From NCBI RefSeq assembly GCF_023278045.1, contig NZ_CP056783.1, forward strand, positions 1,521,501 to 1,585,500: a stretch of DNA of 64,000 nt. The letters are read 5' to 3'. Each line of letters opens with the position of its first letter. The stretch's first letter is position 1. This DNA is from Flavobacterium sp. K5-23 (GTDB lineage: Bacteria; Bacteroidota; Bacteroidia; Flavobacteriales; Flavobacteriaceae). The notes beneath the pieces are model-generated. The model did not search any database and was not told where the DNA came from. It saw nothing but the letters and a program-made list of their open reading frames with translations. Below, piece after piece: positions 17,897 to 26,464 of this stretch. The position numbers and the translations under genes are program-made.

Positions 17897-17938
17897 GGAG
17901 TCGAATTCCCCTCTTGAAATCGAAGATTCAACGACTCC
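17897..17938 (+). promoter_or_regulatory. two-part hairpin in the putative antiterminator leader
   Basis: GGAGTCG (17897-17903) pairs with CGACTCC (17932-17938). An inner TTGAA/TTCAA pairing directly abuts the right arm, leaving a C-rich asymmetric bulge on the left. It could be a recognition structure for a NusG paralogue; no function is shown. Confidence 0.4.
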
Positions 17939-18121
17939 AAAAAGAATGTAAACCGGAGTTATAGGGGTTAGGGGTGTGTTTATTGTTTTGATAAAAATCA
18001 TTAATCAAATGGCTAAAGTTTGAAAAATAAAAAGTTTAATGATTTCGAATCGTATTTCCCTCTCAATCCCGATGCTGCGGTAGGGAGTTAGGAGTGGAAT
18101 TAATTAATAATACGGTAAAAG

Positions 18122-18592
18122 ATGAATTGGTATGTGGTGTACACCAAGCCCAAGTGGGAAAAAAAGGTGGCAGAACGGTTAAATGAAATAGGTATAGTGA
18201 CCTATTGTCCATTGATTTCGAAAACGAGTCAATGGTCTGATCGTAAAAAAATAGTGCATGTGCCGTTATTTAATTCGTATGTTTTTGTTCAACTGACGGA
18301 AAAAGAGCGTAATCTTATATTTGAAGTGCCTGGAGTTGTTCGGTATTTATTTTGGCTAGGGAAACCTGCCATTGTGAGAAGTTCAGAAATCGAGGCCATA
18401 AAAAAATGGCTTTCGGAACCGGAAGGTTATGAAGTGTCTATGGACAAATGGCAAAAAGGGGATAAAATCGTATTGGAGTCGGGACCCTTTGCAACCCAAT
18501 CCGCAATCATCCAAGAAGTGAAGCAAAATCATTATATTTTAATATTGGAATCTTTAGGCTGCGTCCTTAGAGTGGAAAAGAAAGTGTTTTAA
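18122..18592 (+). CDS. NusG-family transcription antiterminator (UpxY/RfaH-like)
   Basis: A 156-aa NusG paralogue. The N-terminal NGN domain starts NWYVVYTKPKWEKKVAERL and continues through YCPLISKTSQWSDRKK, VPLFNSYVFVQL and VPGVVRYLFWLGKPA. A KOW-like C-terminal part begins WQKGDKIVLESGPFA. In Bacteroides, UpxY proteins of this type keep RNA polymerase elongating through their own capsule operon. Its position before the large OPX, Wzz and sugar genes, with a long leader, fits that role. The target site is not identified. Confidence 0.9.
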   Translation: MNWYVVYTKPKWEKKVAERLNEIGIVTYCPLISKTSQWSDRKKIVHVPLFNSYVFVQLTEKERNLIFEVPGVVRYLFWLGKPAIVRSSEIEAIKKWLSEPEGYEVSMDKWQKGDKIVLESGPFATQSAIIQEVKQNHYILILESLGCVLRVEKKVF

Positions 18593-18937
18593 AGTGTTTT
18601 ATAACATTTTTTAAATTTAAATTTGTAAGAACTGTATTTAATAGTATGTAAGTGTTTTGCTCATAGAGTATTATATATGTTGGGAATTATTCTTTTTAAA
18701 TACGATGGTTTCTTTTTTTTATTAAGGTAAAAAAAAGAGGTATTCCACTTTAAATTTGTCTAAATTTGCAGCCGAATAAAATAGGGGGATCTCAAATATG
18801 GGACTCACCACGGCGAAGCCGTGAAAAAACAAGACTGTTTCAAAGGTTTTTTGTTTAATATTATAGAAGAGAATATTCGAAATATGTATCAGTTTAAGGG
18901 TTTTAAATCTTTGATAGTTTTCGATTTTAATATAAAA
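18593..18937 (+). promoter_or_regulatory. intergenic control region before the large OPX gene
   Basis: Two TAnnTTTG elements (TAAATTTG at 18751-18758 and 18761-18768, the second followed by GCAGCC) lie about 170 bp before the start codon. A strong 6-bp G/C-rich hairpin, CACGGC-GAA-GCCGTG, sits at 18809-18823 and precedes an A-run. The open frame continues upstream of the chosen start, but that extension has no signal peptide and would overlap the hairpin. Confidence 0.55.
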
Positions 18938-21364
18938 ATGAATATGAGAAAAATAATTATTGCCATTGTATTGTTTATGGCTCTTTTTCAATCGGCAACG
19001 GTGTTGGCCCAAGATTTATTGAAAGGAAGTGATTTAAGTACTGTAAAAGTGGATTATTTATCAGATAGTGATATTTCGAAAATAAAAACTCAATTACAAT
19101 CTAATAATATGACAATTGAACAGGCAGAGCCTATTGTTTTGGCTAAAGGAATGTCTGTGACGGAGTTTGCAAAATTAAAAAGCAGATTGCAAAATCAAAC
19201 ATCTTCTTCTACTGTTAAAGAAGGTGATTTTTCGGGAAACAGTAACGAAGAATTTAGTAGAAAACAAGATAAAATTCTAAATGTAAAAGTTAAGGATTCA
19301 TTAAATGCCAAGATTTTTGGTTCGGAACTATTTGATAATCCAACTTTGAATTTTGAGCCTAATTTGAAACTGGCTACTCCAGTTAATTATATTTTAGGTC
19401 CTGGAGATGAATTGCAAGTGAGTGTATTTGGTGTTCAGGAATTTAATGCAAGTGTTCCTGTTACTGTTGAAGGGAAAGTAATTATTCAATATGTCGGCCA
19501 GATTCCTGTTTCAGGTATGACGATTGAAGCAGCCGCACAAAAAATAAAAAATGCAATTGCCGGGGTGTATAGTACCGTAAGATCAGGTCAATCGCAAGTG
19601 GGTGTGAGTTTGAGTCGAATCAGGACCATCAGAGTGACCATTATTGGGAGTAAACAACCTGGGAATTATTCTGTTTCTTCATTGGCTACCGTTTACAATG
19701 CATTGCATTTGGCTGGTGGTCCGGGAAAAAACGGGAGTTATAGAAACATAGAATTAATCAGAAATAATAAAGTATTGACAAAAGTTGATATTTATAATTT
19801 TTTGGTAAACGGTAATCAATCCGATAATATGGGTTTAAAAGACAATGACGTGATTCGAATTCCTGCTTATGTGAATAGAGTTACTCTAGAAGGACAGGTA
19901 AAAAGACCGGGAATTTTCGAATTGAAACCGGGAGAATCTTTTTCAGATTTAATTTCTTTTGCTTCTGGGTTTAATGAGTATGCCTATACCGCTTCGGTAA
20001 ATGTGATACAAAAAACAGCTAAAGAATTTAAGGTTAAGGATATAAAAGCAATAGAATTTAATAGCTATAAACCGCAAACAGGTGATGTGTTTAATGTTTC
20101 TAAAATATTAAACAAGTTTGAAAATCGCATTAAAATCGAAGGGGCTGTTTTTAGACCAGAAACGTATTCCTTTTATGAAGGTATGCGCGTTTCCAATTTA
20201 ATTGCCAAGGCTGACGGTTTAAAGGAAGATGCTTACGGTAAAAGAGCCAGGATAACACGATTAAAGCCTGATTTGACAACGGAAGTGGTAAATGTAAACT
20301 TGGTAAGTGCTATTGCAGGAGATGTTCAATTTGATATTTTATTGCAAAAAGAAGATGTGATGACTGTTTATTCAATTTTGGATTTCGAAGAAGAATATAA
20401 AATCACTATTGACGGTGAAATTAAAAAGCCGGGTGTTTATGACTACTTTCAAAATCTGTCTTTGAATGATTTATTTATTCAAGCGGGTGGATTAACAGGG
20501 TCAGCCTCAAAAAGGGTGGAAGTGGCGCGAATGATAAAATCCGATGAAATAGACAATAGCAATACTGCTAAAGTGCAATTGTTTAACATTGAGATTACGC
20601 CCGGTAACAATGAGCAATTGAAAAATTTTGAACTGGAACCGTTTGATGTGGTTAATGTTCGTAGAATGGCAGTTTATGAAAAACCGGAGATGGTGACCGT
20701 TAGTGGAGCCGTAAATTACTCGGGGAAATATGTGTTGGCCAATAAACAAGAAAAACTATACGATGTCATCCAAAGAGCGGGCGGTCTGACTTCCATTGCC
20801 GATTTGAATGGGGTAAAAATCAAGCGACCAATTCAAGCCAAGCAAATCGAGGATTTAGAAAACGTGAATTTGAATTTGGGTAAAAATGACAGTATTCAAA
20901 ACAAAATCACAAAAAAAATAAAGGAAGAATTAAAATATGCAACCATTCCGGTGGATTGGGAAAAAATTCTTAAAAATCCAAGAAGCGCCGCTAATGTAAC
21001 CTTGTTGGTGGGGGATGAAATAGAAGTGGCTGCCTATAATGAAAGCGTAAAAGTAACCGGAAATGTGTTGTTGACATCTGAGATTCCTTACAATAAAGGC
21101 AAGGGATTCGGTTATTATCTGGATGCTGTTGGTGGCGTAGATGCCAAAGGATGGAAAAGAAGAGCCTATGTCATTTATCCAAATGGCAAAGCGGCAGTGT
21201 CGAAGTCTTTTATGTTTATCAGATCCAGTCCTAAAGTATTGCCGGGTTCGCAAATTGTGGTGCCGGAAAAGCCAGAGGTAAAAAAGATGAGTACGGGTGA
21301 ATTTGTGAGTATAGCGGGGGTATTGGCCAGTTTGGCGGGAGTTATAATAGCGATATTAAGATAG
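18938..21364 (+). CDS. large multi-SLBB polysaccharide export protein (OPX family)
   Basis: An 808-aa exported protein. The start at 18938 gives a clean signal peptide (MNMRKIIIAIVLFMALF… ending VLAQD); an upstream GTG would bury it. A linker follows, then a Poly_export domain (VNYILGPGDELQVSVFG, TVEGKVIIQYVGQIPVSG) and a series of SLBB domains (IGSKQPGNYSVSS; LEGQVKRPGIFELKPG; IEGAVFRPETYSFYEG; IDGEIKKPGVYDYFQN; VSGAVNYSGKYVL; VTGNVLLTSEIPYNKG). It ends in a hydrophobic helix (IAGVLASLAGVIIAIL). This architecture resembles large Bacteroidota OPX proteins rather than compact Wza. It sits between the antiterminator and Wzz, so it is probably the outer-membrane channel of the same pathway. Confidence 0.9.
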   Translation: MNMRKIIIAIVLFMALFQSATVLAQDLLKGSDLSTVKVDYLSDSDISKIKTQLQSNNMTIEQAEPIVLAKGMSVTEFAKLKSRLQNQTSSSTVKEGDFSGNSNEEFSRKQDKILNVKVKDSLNAKIFGSELFDNPTLNFEPNLKLATPVNYILGPGDELQVSVFGVQEFNASVPVTVEGKVIIQYVGQIPVSGMTIEAAAQKIKNAIAGVYSTVRSGQSQVGVSLSRIRTIRVTIIGSKQPGNYSVSSLATVYNALHLAGGPGKNGSYRNIELIRNNKVLTKVDIYNFLVNGNQSDNMGLKDNDVIRIPAYVNRVTLEGQVKRPGIFELKPGESFSDLISFASGFNEYAYTASVNVIQKTAKEFKVKDIKAIEFNSYKPQTGDVFNVSKILNKFENRIKIEGAVFRPETYSFYEGMRVSNLIAKADGLKEDAYGKRARITRLKPDLTTEVVNVNLVSAIAGDVQFDILLQKEDVMTVYSILDFEEEYKITIDGEIKKPGVYDYFQNLSLNDLFIQAGGLTGSASKRVEVARMIKSDEIDNSNTAKVQLFNIEITPGNNEQLKNFELEPFDVVNVRRMAVYEKPEMVTVSGAVNYSGKYVLANKQEKLYDVIQRAGGLTSIADLNGVKIKRPIQAKQIEDLENVNLNLGKNDSIQNKITKKIKEELKYATIPVDWEKILKNPRSAANVTLLVGDEIEVAAYNESVKVTGNVLLTSEIPYNKGKGFGYYLDAVGGVDAKGWKRRAYVIYPNGKAAVSKSFMFIRSSPKVLPGSQIVVPEKPEVKKMSTGEFVSIAGVLASLAGVIIAILR

Positions 21365-21371
21365 TAGTAAT

Positions 21372-21427
21372 CAGTGATCAGTATTCAGTGGTCAGTATTC
21401 AGTGATCAGTATTCAGTGATCAGTATT
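21372..21427 (+). repeat. four 14-bp (paired heptamer) tandem repeats
   Basis: CAGTGATCAGTATT occurs at 21372-21385, 21400-21413 and 21414-21427, with a one-base variant at 21386-21399. Each unit is two heptamers, CAGTGAT and CAGTATT. The rest of the gap to 21660 holds a dispersed-repeat fragment near 21466-21487 (CGACAAGTTCAGGATGAC) and no gene. Confidence 0.88.
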
Positions 21428-21660
21428 CAGTTTGCAGTGATCAGGTATTCAAGGGTCACCCTTCATTCGACAAGTTCAGGATGACTGTAAGGAGTAATAA
21501 GTGAGTGGTGAGAAGTGATTCGTGTTCAGATAGCAGATTTCATTTGTTTTACCCCTACCCTAAAGGGAGACAAATGAAAACAGACAACAAGCTTTTATCG
21601 ACACCGTTTAAAATACATATTTCAATACTAAATAAAATACAAGCGTAAAATCTTGATACA

Positions 21661-22731
21661 ATGATAGAAAATAATAACAGCGACGAAATATCGTTAAAAG
21701 AATTACTGGATAAAGCCAAGGAATGGTATGTCTATTTACTGTCGCAGTGGAAAGTCATTGTATTGGCAGGAATTATAGGAGCAGCACTAGGATTGACGTA
21801 TTCTTTTATAAAAAAACCCGTTTATACGGCTACTTTGTCTTTTGCATTGGAAGATGAAAAAGGCGGTGGAGGATTAGGTGGGGCACTTGGTTTGGCCAGT
21901 TCATTAGGTTTAGACCTAGGCGGAGGCGGAGGGAGTATCTTTACCGGATCTAATTTAACCGAGTTGTTTAAGTCTCGAAGCATGGTGGAACAAACTTTAT
22001 TGAGTCCCGTTACTTCCAATGGTAAGCTTATTTCTTTGGCCGAAATGTACATCCAAAATAACGAATGGAGAGTTAGTTGGAACGACAATCCTAAATTCAA
22101 GGACATACAATTTCTTCCAGAAACTAAACGTAAATATTTCACAAGAGTTCATGACAGTATCTTGGGGGTCATATATCAAGATTTGTCTAAAACGGGATTG
22201 GCCGTTGGTCAAAAAGACAAAAAAATAGCAATTATTAGCATTGATGTTGCTTCCACTAATGAATTGTTTTCTAAATATTTTACGGAAGCTTTAGTCAAAG
22301 AAGTATCTGATTTTTATATCGATTCCAAAAGCAAAAAAGCAAGAATGAATATGGATATACTGGAAAGACAAACCGATTCCATTCGTGCTGAGCTGAACGG
22401 AGCGATTACCGGAGTAGCGGTGGCTAATGATAATACTTTTGGATTGAATCCTGCGATGAATGTTCGTCGTGCGCCTTCTGCCAGAAGACAGGTGGATGTA
22501 CAAGCCAATACCGCTATTTTGACGGAATTAGTCAAACAATCGGAATTGGCTAAAGTGACTTTACGTAAAGAAACACCGTTAATACAAGTGATTGATCGAC
22601 CTATTTTGCCTTTGCCCAAAGAGCGTTTTGGCAAGGCTAAAGGATTGGTAATGGGAGGTTTTTTAGCAGGGTTTCTAGTAGTCTTTTGTTTGATTGTGAG
22701 ACGGATTATAAAACAGTTGACATCCTCGTAG
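21661..22731 (+). CDS. Wzz/chain-length determinant protein without kinase domain
   Basis: A 356-aa polysaccharide co-polymerase. TM1 is near residues 33-52 (WKVIVLAGIIGAALGLTYSF). A Gly-rich segment follows, then a periplasmic helical region, and a PILPLPKERFGKAKGL motif leads into TM2 near 325-345 (VMGGFLAGFLVVFCLIV). It lacks Walker motifs, so it is distinct from the Wzc-like kinase at 8625. Having both suggests two chain-length regulators: one kinase-controlled, one O-antigen-like. Confidence 0.9.
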   Translation: MIENNNSDEISLKELLDKAKEWYVYLLSQWKVIVLAGIIGAALGLTYSFIKKPVYTATLSFALEDEKGGGGLGGALGLASSLGLDLGGGGGSIFTGSNLTELFKSRSMVEQTLLSPVTSNGKLISLAEMYIQNNEWRVSWNDNPKFKDIQFLPETKRKYFTRVHDSILGVIYQDLSKTGLAVGQKDKKIAIISIDVASTNELFSKYFTEALVKEVSDFYIDSKSKKARMNMDILERQTDSIRAELNGAITGVAVANDNTFGLNPAMNVRRAPSARRQVDVQANTAILTELVKQSELAKVTLRKETPLIQVIDRPILPLPKERFGKAKGLVMGGFLAGFLVVFCLIVRRIIKQLTSS

Positions 22732-22818
22732 TTTTGCCAAATAAAAACAGACAGTTTTTTTTAATAATTACATCCAATGGGATGAAAAATAATATTATTT
22801 CACAAATATATATATAAT

Positions 22819-23829
22819 ATGAATCTTGAGAATAAAACAATTTTAATCACTGGGGGAACAGGTTCTTTAGGTAAGGCACTTACATCTCATATTTTTAGAA
22901 ATCATCCCAATATAAAGAAACTTATAATTTTGTCGAGAGACGAACAAAAGCAGTTTCAAATGGCTCAGGAATTTCCTGAAAGCCAATACCAACAAATCCG
23001 TTTTTTGTTAGGAGACGTTAGAGATGAACAAAGATTGGTAAGAGCGTTTCAAGGAGTGGATATTGTGATTCATGCAGCTGCAATGAAGCATGTGCATTTG
23101 GCTGAATACAACCCAGATGAATGTATAAAGACAAATATTGGTGGAGCTCAAAATGTTATTCATGCGGCTTTGCAAACTAGTGTTAGTAATGTTGTGGCGC
23201 TATCAACTGATAAAGCTTGTGCGCCAATCAATTTATATGGTGCTACTAAATTGACTTCCGATAAATTATTTGTAGCCGCGAATAATATTAAGGGAACTAA
23301 TCCAATTAAATTCTCGGTTGTTCGATACGGTAATGTAATGGGGTCGAATGGTTCTGTTATTCCATTCTTTATGAAAAAGAAATTGGAGGGTAAATTACCA
23401 ATTACCGATGCAACAATGACACGTTTCAATATATCGCTTCAAGGAGGTGTTGATATGGTGATGCATGCTATTGATCAAGCCTGGGGTGGTGAAATTTTCA
23501 TACCTAAAATTCCATCTTATAAAATTACCGATATAGCCGAAGCAGTAGCTCCGGAATGTACATTGGATATTATAGGAATTAGACCGGGTGAAAAAATTCA
23601 TGAAGAGATGATTACTTCTTCGGATTCTTATAATACGTACGATTTAGGTAAGTATTTCACGATTTTACCATCTATTCCTCGTTTTAATCTTGATGAATTT
23701 ATTACTTCATTTAAAGCGGTAAGAGTACCAGAAGGGTTTAATTATAATTCAGGCACCAATACCGAATGGGAAACCGTTGCTGGTTTGAGAGCGTTAATAA
23801 AAGAACATGTAGATTCGAATTTTGAATAA
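22819..23829 (+). CDS. pseB: UDP-GlcNAc 4,6-dehydratase (inverting), PseB-like
   Basis: Soluble SDR that starts pseudaminic-type synthesis by making UDP-4-keto-6-deoxy-AltNAc. Rossmann motif ILITGGTGSLGKALTSHIF, then HAAAMKHVHLAEYNPDECIKTNIGG, STDKACAPINLYGATK (Ser/Thr and Tyr-x3-Lys region), VRYGNVMGSNGSVIPFF and IGIRPGEKIHEEM. The length, 336 aa without N-terminal TM helices, separates it from the WbpM-type enzyme at 50738. First gene of the nonulosonate module; the next gene starts directly after its stop codon. Confidence 0.92.
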   Translation: MNLENKTILITGGTGSLGKALTSHIFRNHPNIKKLIILSRDEQKQFQMAQEFPESQYQQIRFLLGDVRDEQRLVRAFQGVDIVIHAAAMKHVHLAEYNPDECIKTNIGGAQNVIHAALQTSVSNVVALSTDKACAPINLYGATKLTSDKLFVAANNIKGTNPIKFSVVRYGNVMGSNGSVIPFFMKKKLEGKLPITDATMTRFNISLQGGVDMVMHAIDQAWGGEIFIPKIPSYKITDIAEAVAPECTLDIIGIRPGEKIHEEMITSSDSYNTYDLGKYFTILPSIPRFNLDEFITSFKAVRVPEGFNYNSGTNTEWETVAGLRALIKEHVDSNFE

Positions 23830-24726
23830 ATGATTAAGAATGTTTTAATTACAGGTATATCAGGAATGCTTGGAATGGCAGTATATAGTCATTTCAAGCA
23901 ATTAAAGTCATATAAAATATTCGGGATATCAAGAAATACTGATTTTAAACTTGAAGGGGCTGAGATTTTAATAGGTGATTTAACATCAAAAGAATTTTTA
24001 AATTCTATTCGAAGTTTAAAATTTAATTCAATTATTCACTGTTCGGCTGAGGTAAATGTTAACTTATGTGAAATTGATAAAGAGTTGGCATATAAGTCAA
24101 ATGTTTCTGCAACGGAGTTAATATTTTCACTTTTAGATTCAGATAAATATATTTATATTTCTACAGATTCAGTTTTTGATGGTAAAGGGGGTAATTATGC
24201 TGAAGACTCATTAGTTAATCCTTTGAGTTATTATGCTGAGACAAAATTTTTGGGTGAAGAAGCAGTTAAAAATAATACTATAAATCATTATATATTAAGA
24301 ACTAATATTTATGGTTTTAATATACCGATGAAAAAATCGCTTTTCGAATGGGGATATTCTGAACTTAGAAAGAGTAAGGATATTAATGGTTTTAGTAATA
24401 TGTATTTTAACCCATTATATGTTGGACAATTAGCAATGCTTTTGGAAAAATTAATTTCTTCTAATATTGATTTCGGAATTTATAATGTTACATCGGATGA
24501 GGGTATTTCAAAGTATGATTTTCTTTTAAAAATAGCTGAAAATTTCGATTATTCTCCGGATTTAATAAAAGCAGTTGAATTTAATCAATCTGAAATAGTA
24601 GCTCCAAGAGCTTTGAATACAACACTTAATAATTCTAAAATAAAATCTGTTTTCGAAAATTTTGATTTTTCGTTTGAAAAAGGTTTTTCAATGTTAAAAA
24701 AAGATTTTTCTGTTTTCAAAGAATAA
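23830..24726 (+). CDS. RmlD-like SDR sugar-nucleotide reductase
   Basis: A 298-aa protein of the dTDP-4-dehydrorhamnose reductase-like branch. Rossmann motif VLITGISGMLGMAVYSHF, IHCSAEVNVNLCEIDKELAY, STDSVFDGKGGNYAEDS and YYAETKFLGEEA with the Tyr-x3-Lys pair. It is not the rhamnose-pathway RmlD, which is encoded at 46947. It abuts pseB and sits inside the nonulosonate module, as SpsK does in Bacillus, so a keto-reduction on that pathway is likely. Substrate unknown. Visibly AT-rich. Confidence 0.82.
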   Translation: MIKNVLITGISGMLGMAVYSHFKQLKSYKIFGISRNTDFKLEGAEILIGDLTSKEFLNSIRSLKFNSIIHCSAEVNVNLCEIDKELAYKSNVSATELIFSLLDSDKYIYISTDSVFDGKGGNYAEDSLVNPLSYYAETKFLGEEAVKNNTINHYILRTNIYGFNIPMKKSLFEWGYSELRKSKDINGFSNMYFNPLYVGQLAMLLEKLISSNIDFGIYNVTSDEGISKYDFLLKIAENFDYSPDLIKAVEFNQSEIVAPRALNTTLNNSKIKSVFENFDFSFEKGFSMLKKDFSVFKE

Positions 24727-24818
24727 CTACAAAATAAATTCATGTTAGATGTCTATGTGGTCCAAGATGATTTAGAATTGGTGTTACATTAGAGAATAAT
24801 AATTAAAAATATTTATCT

Positions 24819-25886
24819 ATGAAAAAAATTAAATTCGGGAATAAAGTTATAGGACAAGGCGAACCATTATATTTTATAGCTGATATAGGTGCGAATCATG
24901 ATGGAGATATCAATAAGGCATATAAATTGATTGAGTTAGCTAAGGAAGCAGGTGCGGATGCTGCTAAATTTCAAAATTTTCAAGCTTCAAAAATCGTTAG
25001 TAAGCTTGGTTTTGAAAAATTAGGAAGTCAGTTATCACATCAGTCTTCTTGGAAAAAAAGTGTGTATGAAGTATATGAAGATGCAAGTATCTCGTTAGAT
25101 TGGACACCTTTATTGAAAGCTAAATGTGATGAAGTAGGGATAGATTTTTTTACAAGTGCTTATGATTTTGAGTCTGTTGATGCAGTAGATCCTTTTGTTG
25201 ATTTATACAAAATAGGTTCTGGTGATATTACTTGGATTGAAATTATTAAACATATTGCAAAAAAAAATAAGCCAGTATTAATTGCAACAGGTGCATCTGA
25301 AATGACTGATGTTGTTAGAGCGATGAATGCTATTGAAGCAATTACAGAAGATGTCGTATTAATGCAATGCAATACAAATTATACTGTCGATAAGGATAAA
25401 TTTAGATATGTTAATTTAAATGTTCTTAAAAATTTTGCTCAACGTTTTCCAGGTACGATATTAGGTTTGTCAGACCATACTTTAGGGCATGCAACGGTAT
25501 TAGGAGCTATAGCTTTGGGAGCAGTAATAATTGAAAAACATTTTACCGATAGTAATGATAATGAAGGTCCGGATCACAAGTTTGCTATGAATCCAATCAC
25601 TTGGAGAGAAATGGTTGATAATGCGAATGAAGTCTATTATGCTTTGGGGGATGGTATAAAAAGAATAGAAGAGAATGAAAAAAAATCTTTAATAGTTCAA
25701 AGAAGATCTTTAAGAGCAGTTTCAGATTTTGAAATAGGTCATATTATAACAAAAAAGGATCTAGAAGCACTTCGTCCTATACCAGAAGACGGGTTTTCAC
25801 CATACCAAATTGGGGAACTTGTTGGAAAAGAATTGGTAACCCCAATTGTAAAAGGAGAACATATTACAAAAAAACATATTCAATAA
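24819..25886 (+). CDS. NeuB/PseI-family nonulosonate synthase
   Basis: Condenses PEP with a six-carbon N-acyl sugar to form a nine-carbon ulosonic acid. NeuB TIM-barrel domain: FIADIGANHDGDINKAYKLIELAKEAGADAAKFQ, DFFTSAYDFESVD, YKIGSGDITW, LIATGASEM, GLSDHTLGHAT and IEKHFTD. A C-terminal SAF/antifreeze-like domain covers about residues 290-355 (RRSLRAVSDFEIGHII, ALRPIPEDGFSP, GKELVTPIVKGEHI). At 355 aa it matches the family. Whether the product is pseudaminic, legionaminic or another acid cannot be told from the sequence alone; PseB next door favours a pseudaminic-type route. Confidence 0.9.
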   Translation: MKKIKFGNKVIGQGEPLYFIADIGANHDGDINKAYKLIELAKEAGADAAKFQNFQASKIVSKLGFEKLGSQLSHQSSWKKSVYEVYEDASISLDWTPLLKAKCDEVGIDFFTSAYDFESVDAVDPFVDLYKIGSGDITWIEIIKHIAKKNKPVLIATGASEMTDVVRAMNAIEAITEDVVLMQCNTNYTVDKDKFRYVNLNVLKNFAQRFPGTILGLSDHTLGHATVLGAIALGAVIIEKHFTDSNDNEGPDHKFAMNPITWREMVDNANEVYYALGDGIKRIEENEKKSLIVQRRSLRAVSDFEIGHIITKKDLEALRPIPEDGFSPYQIGELVGKELVTPIVKGEHITKKHIQ

Positions 25887-25892
25887 ACAGCT

Positions 25893-26441
25893 ATGCTACA
25901 AGGAGAAATAACAGGACTTAGAGCCATGGAAAAAGAGGATTTAATTCTTTTACGTGATTGGAGAAATAATCCTGATTACAGAAAAAATTTTAGGGAACAT
26001 AAGGAATTAAACTTATTGAATCAAGAAAATTGGTTTAATAGGACTTACGGTAATCCAAATGATTTTATGTTCGTTATTGTTGACTTGGAAAATAATGAAC
26101 CAATTGGGGCTTGCGGACTTTTATATACGAATTGGATTAATAGATCAACCGATTTTTCTTTTTATATAGGTCGTGATCAATTATATATTGATGAGAAATA
26201 TGCTTATGATGCCGCTAAGACTTTAATAAAGTACGGTTTTGAAGATCTTAACTTAAACAAGATATGGATGGAATTGTATGAATACGACTATAAAAAATTA
26301 AATTTTTTTAGAGAGAAATTTAATTTTCAAGTTGACGGTAAGCTAAGGCAAAATGCTTTCAGTGAAGGTAAATATTGGGATTCTTATATTATATCTATTT
26401 TGAAATCTGATTTTTTTTTAGATAGTAGGGGTGAATTTTGA
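25893..26441 (+). CDS. GNAT N-acetyltransferase (PseH/LegH-like)
   Basis: A 182-aa acetyltransferase of the RimJ/RimL-type GNAT fold. It opens ITGLRAMEKEDLILLRDWRNNPDYR, with IGACGLLYTNWINRSTDFSFYIG as the beta4-beta5 region and YGFEDLNLNKIWMELYEYDYKKLNFF near the end. In nonulosonate clusters this protein acetylates the 4-amino group of the UDP-linked intermediate. Starts 6 nt after the NeuB-like gene. Confidence 0.85.
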   Translation: MLQGEITGLRAMEKEDLILLRDWRNNPDYRKNFREHKELNLLNQENWFNRTYGNPNDFMFVIVDLENNEPIGACGLLYTNWINRSTDFSFYIGRDQLYIDEKYAYDAAKTLIKYGFEDLNLNKIWMELYEYDYKKLNFFREKFNFQVDGKLRQNAFSEGKYWDSYIISILKSDFFLDSRGEF

Positions 26442-26464
26442 AAGTTTATAACAATATAGATAAG

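Larger units (their letters stand above)
17422..18121 (+). other. 700-bp non-coding region and probable leader of the UpxY-like gene
   Basis: No gene is seen. It holds a weak terminator hairpin near 17488-17505, a -7 promoter element at 17630-17637, a structured hairpin at 17897-17938, and repeat-like text near 17950-17975 and 18060-18090. If the promoter is used, the mRNA has a leader of about 480 nt. Confidence 0.6.

Noticed and set aside
18821-18937. Upstream GTG start for the large OPX protein
   Set aside because: It would place about 39 residues before a good signal peptide and begin inside the CACGGC/GCCGTG hairpin.
21822-22634. Reverse-strand frames opposite the Wzz gene
   Set aside because: They mirror codon bias of the real gene on the other strand and carry no motifs or promoter.
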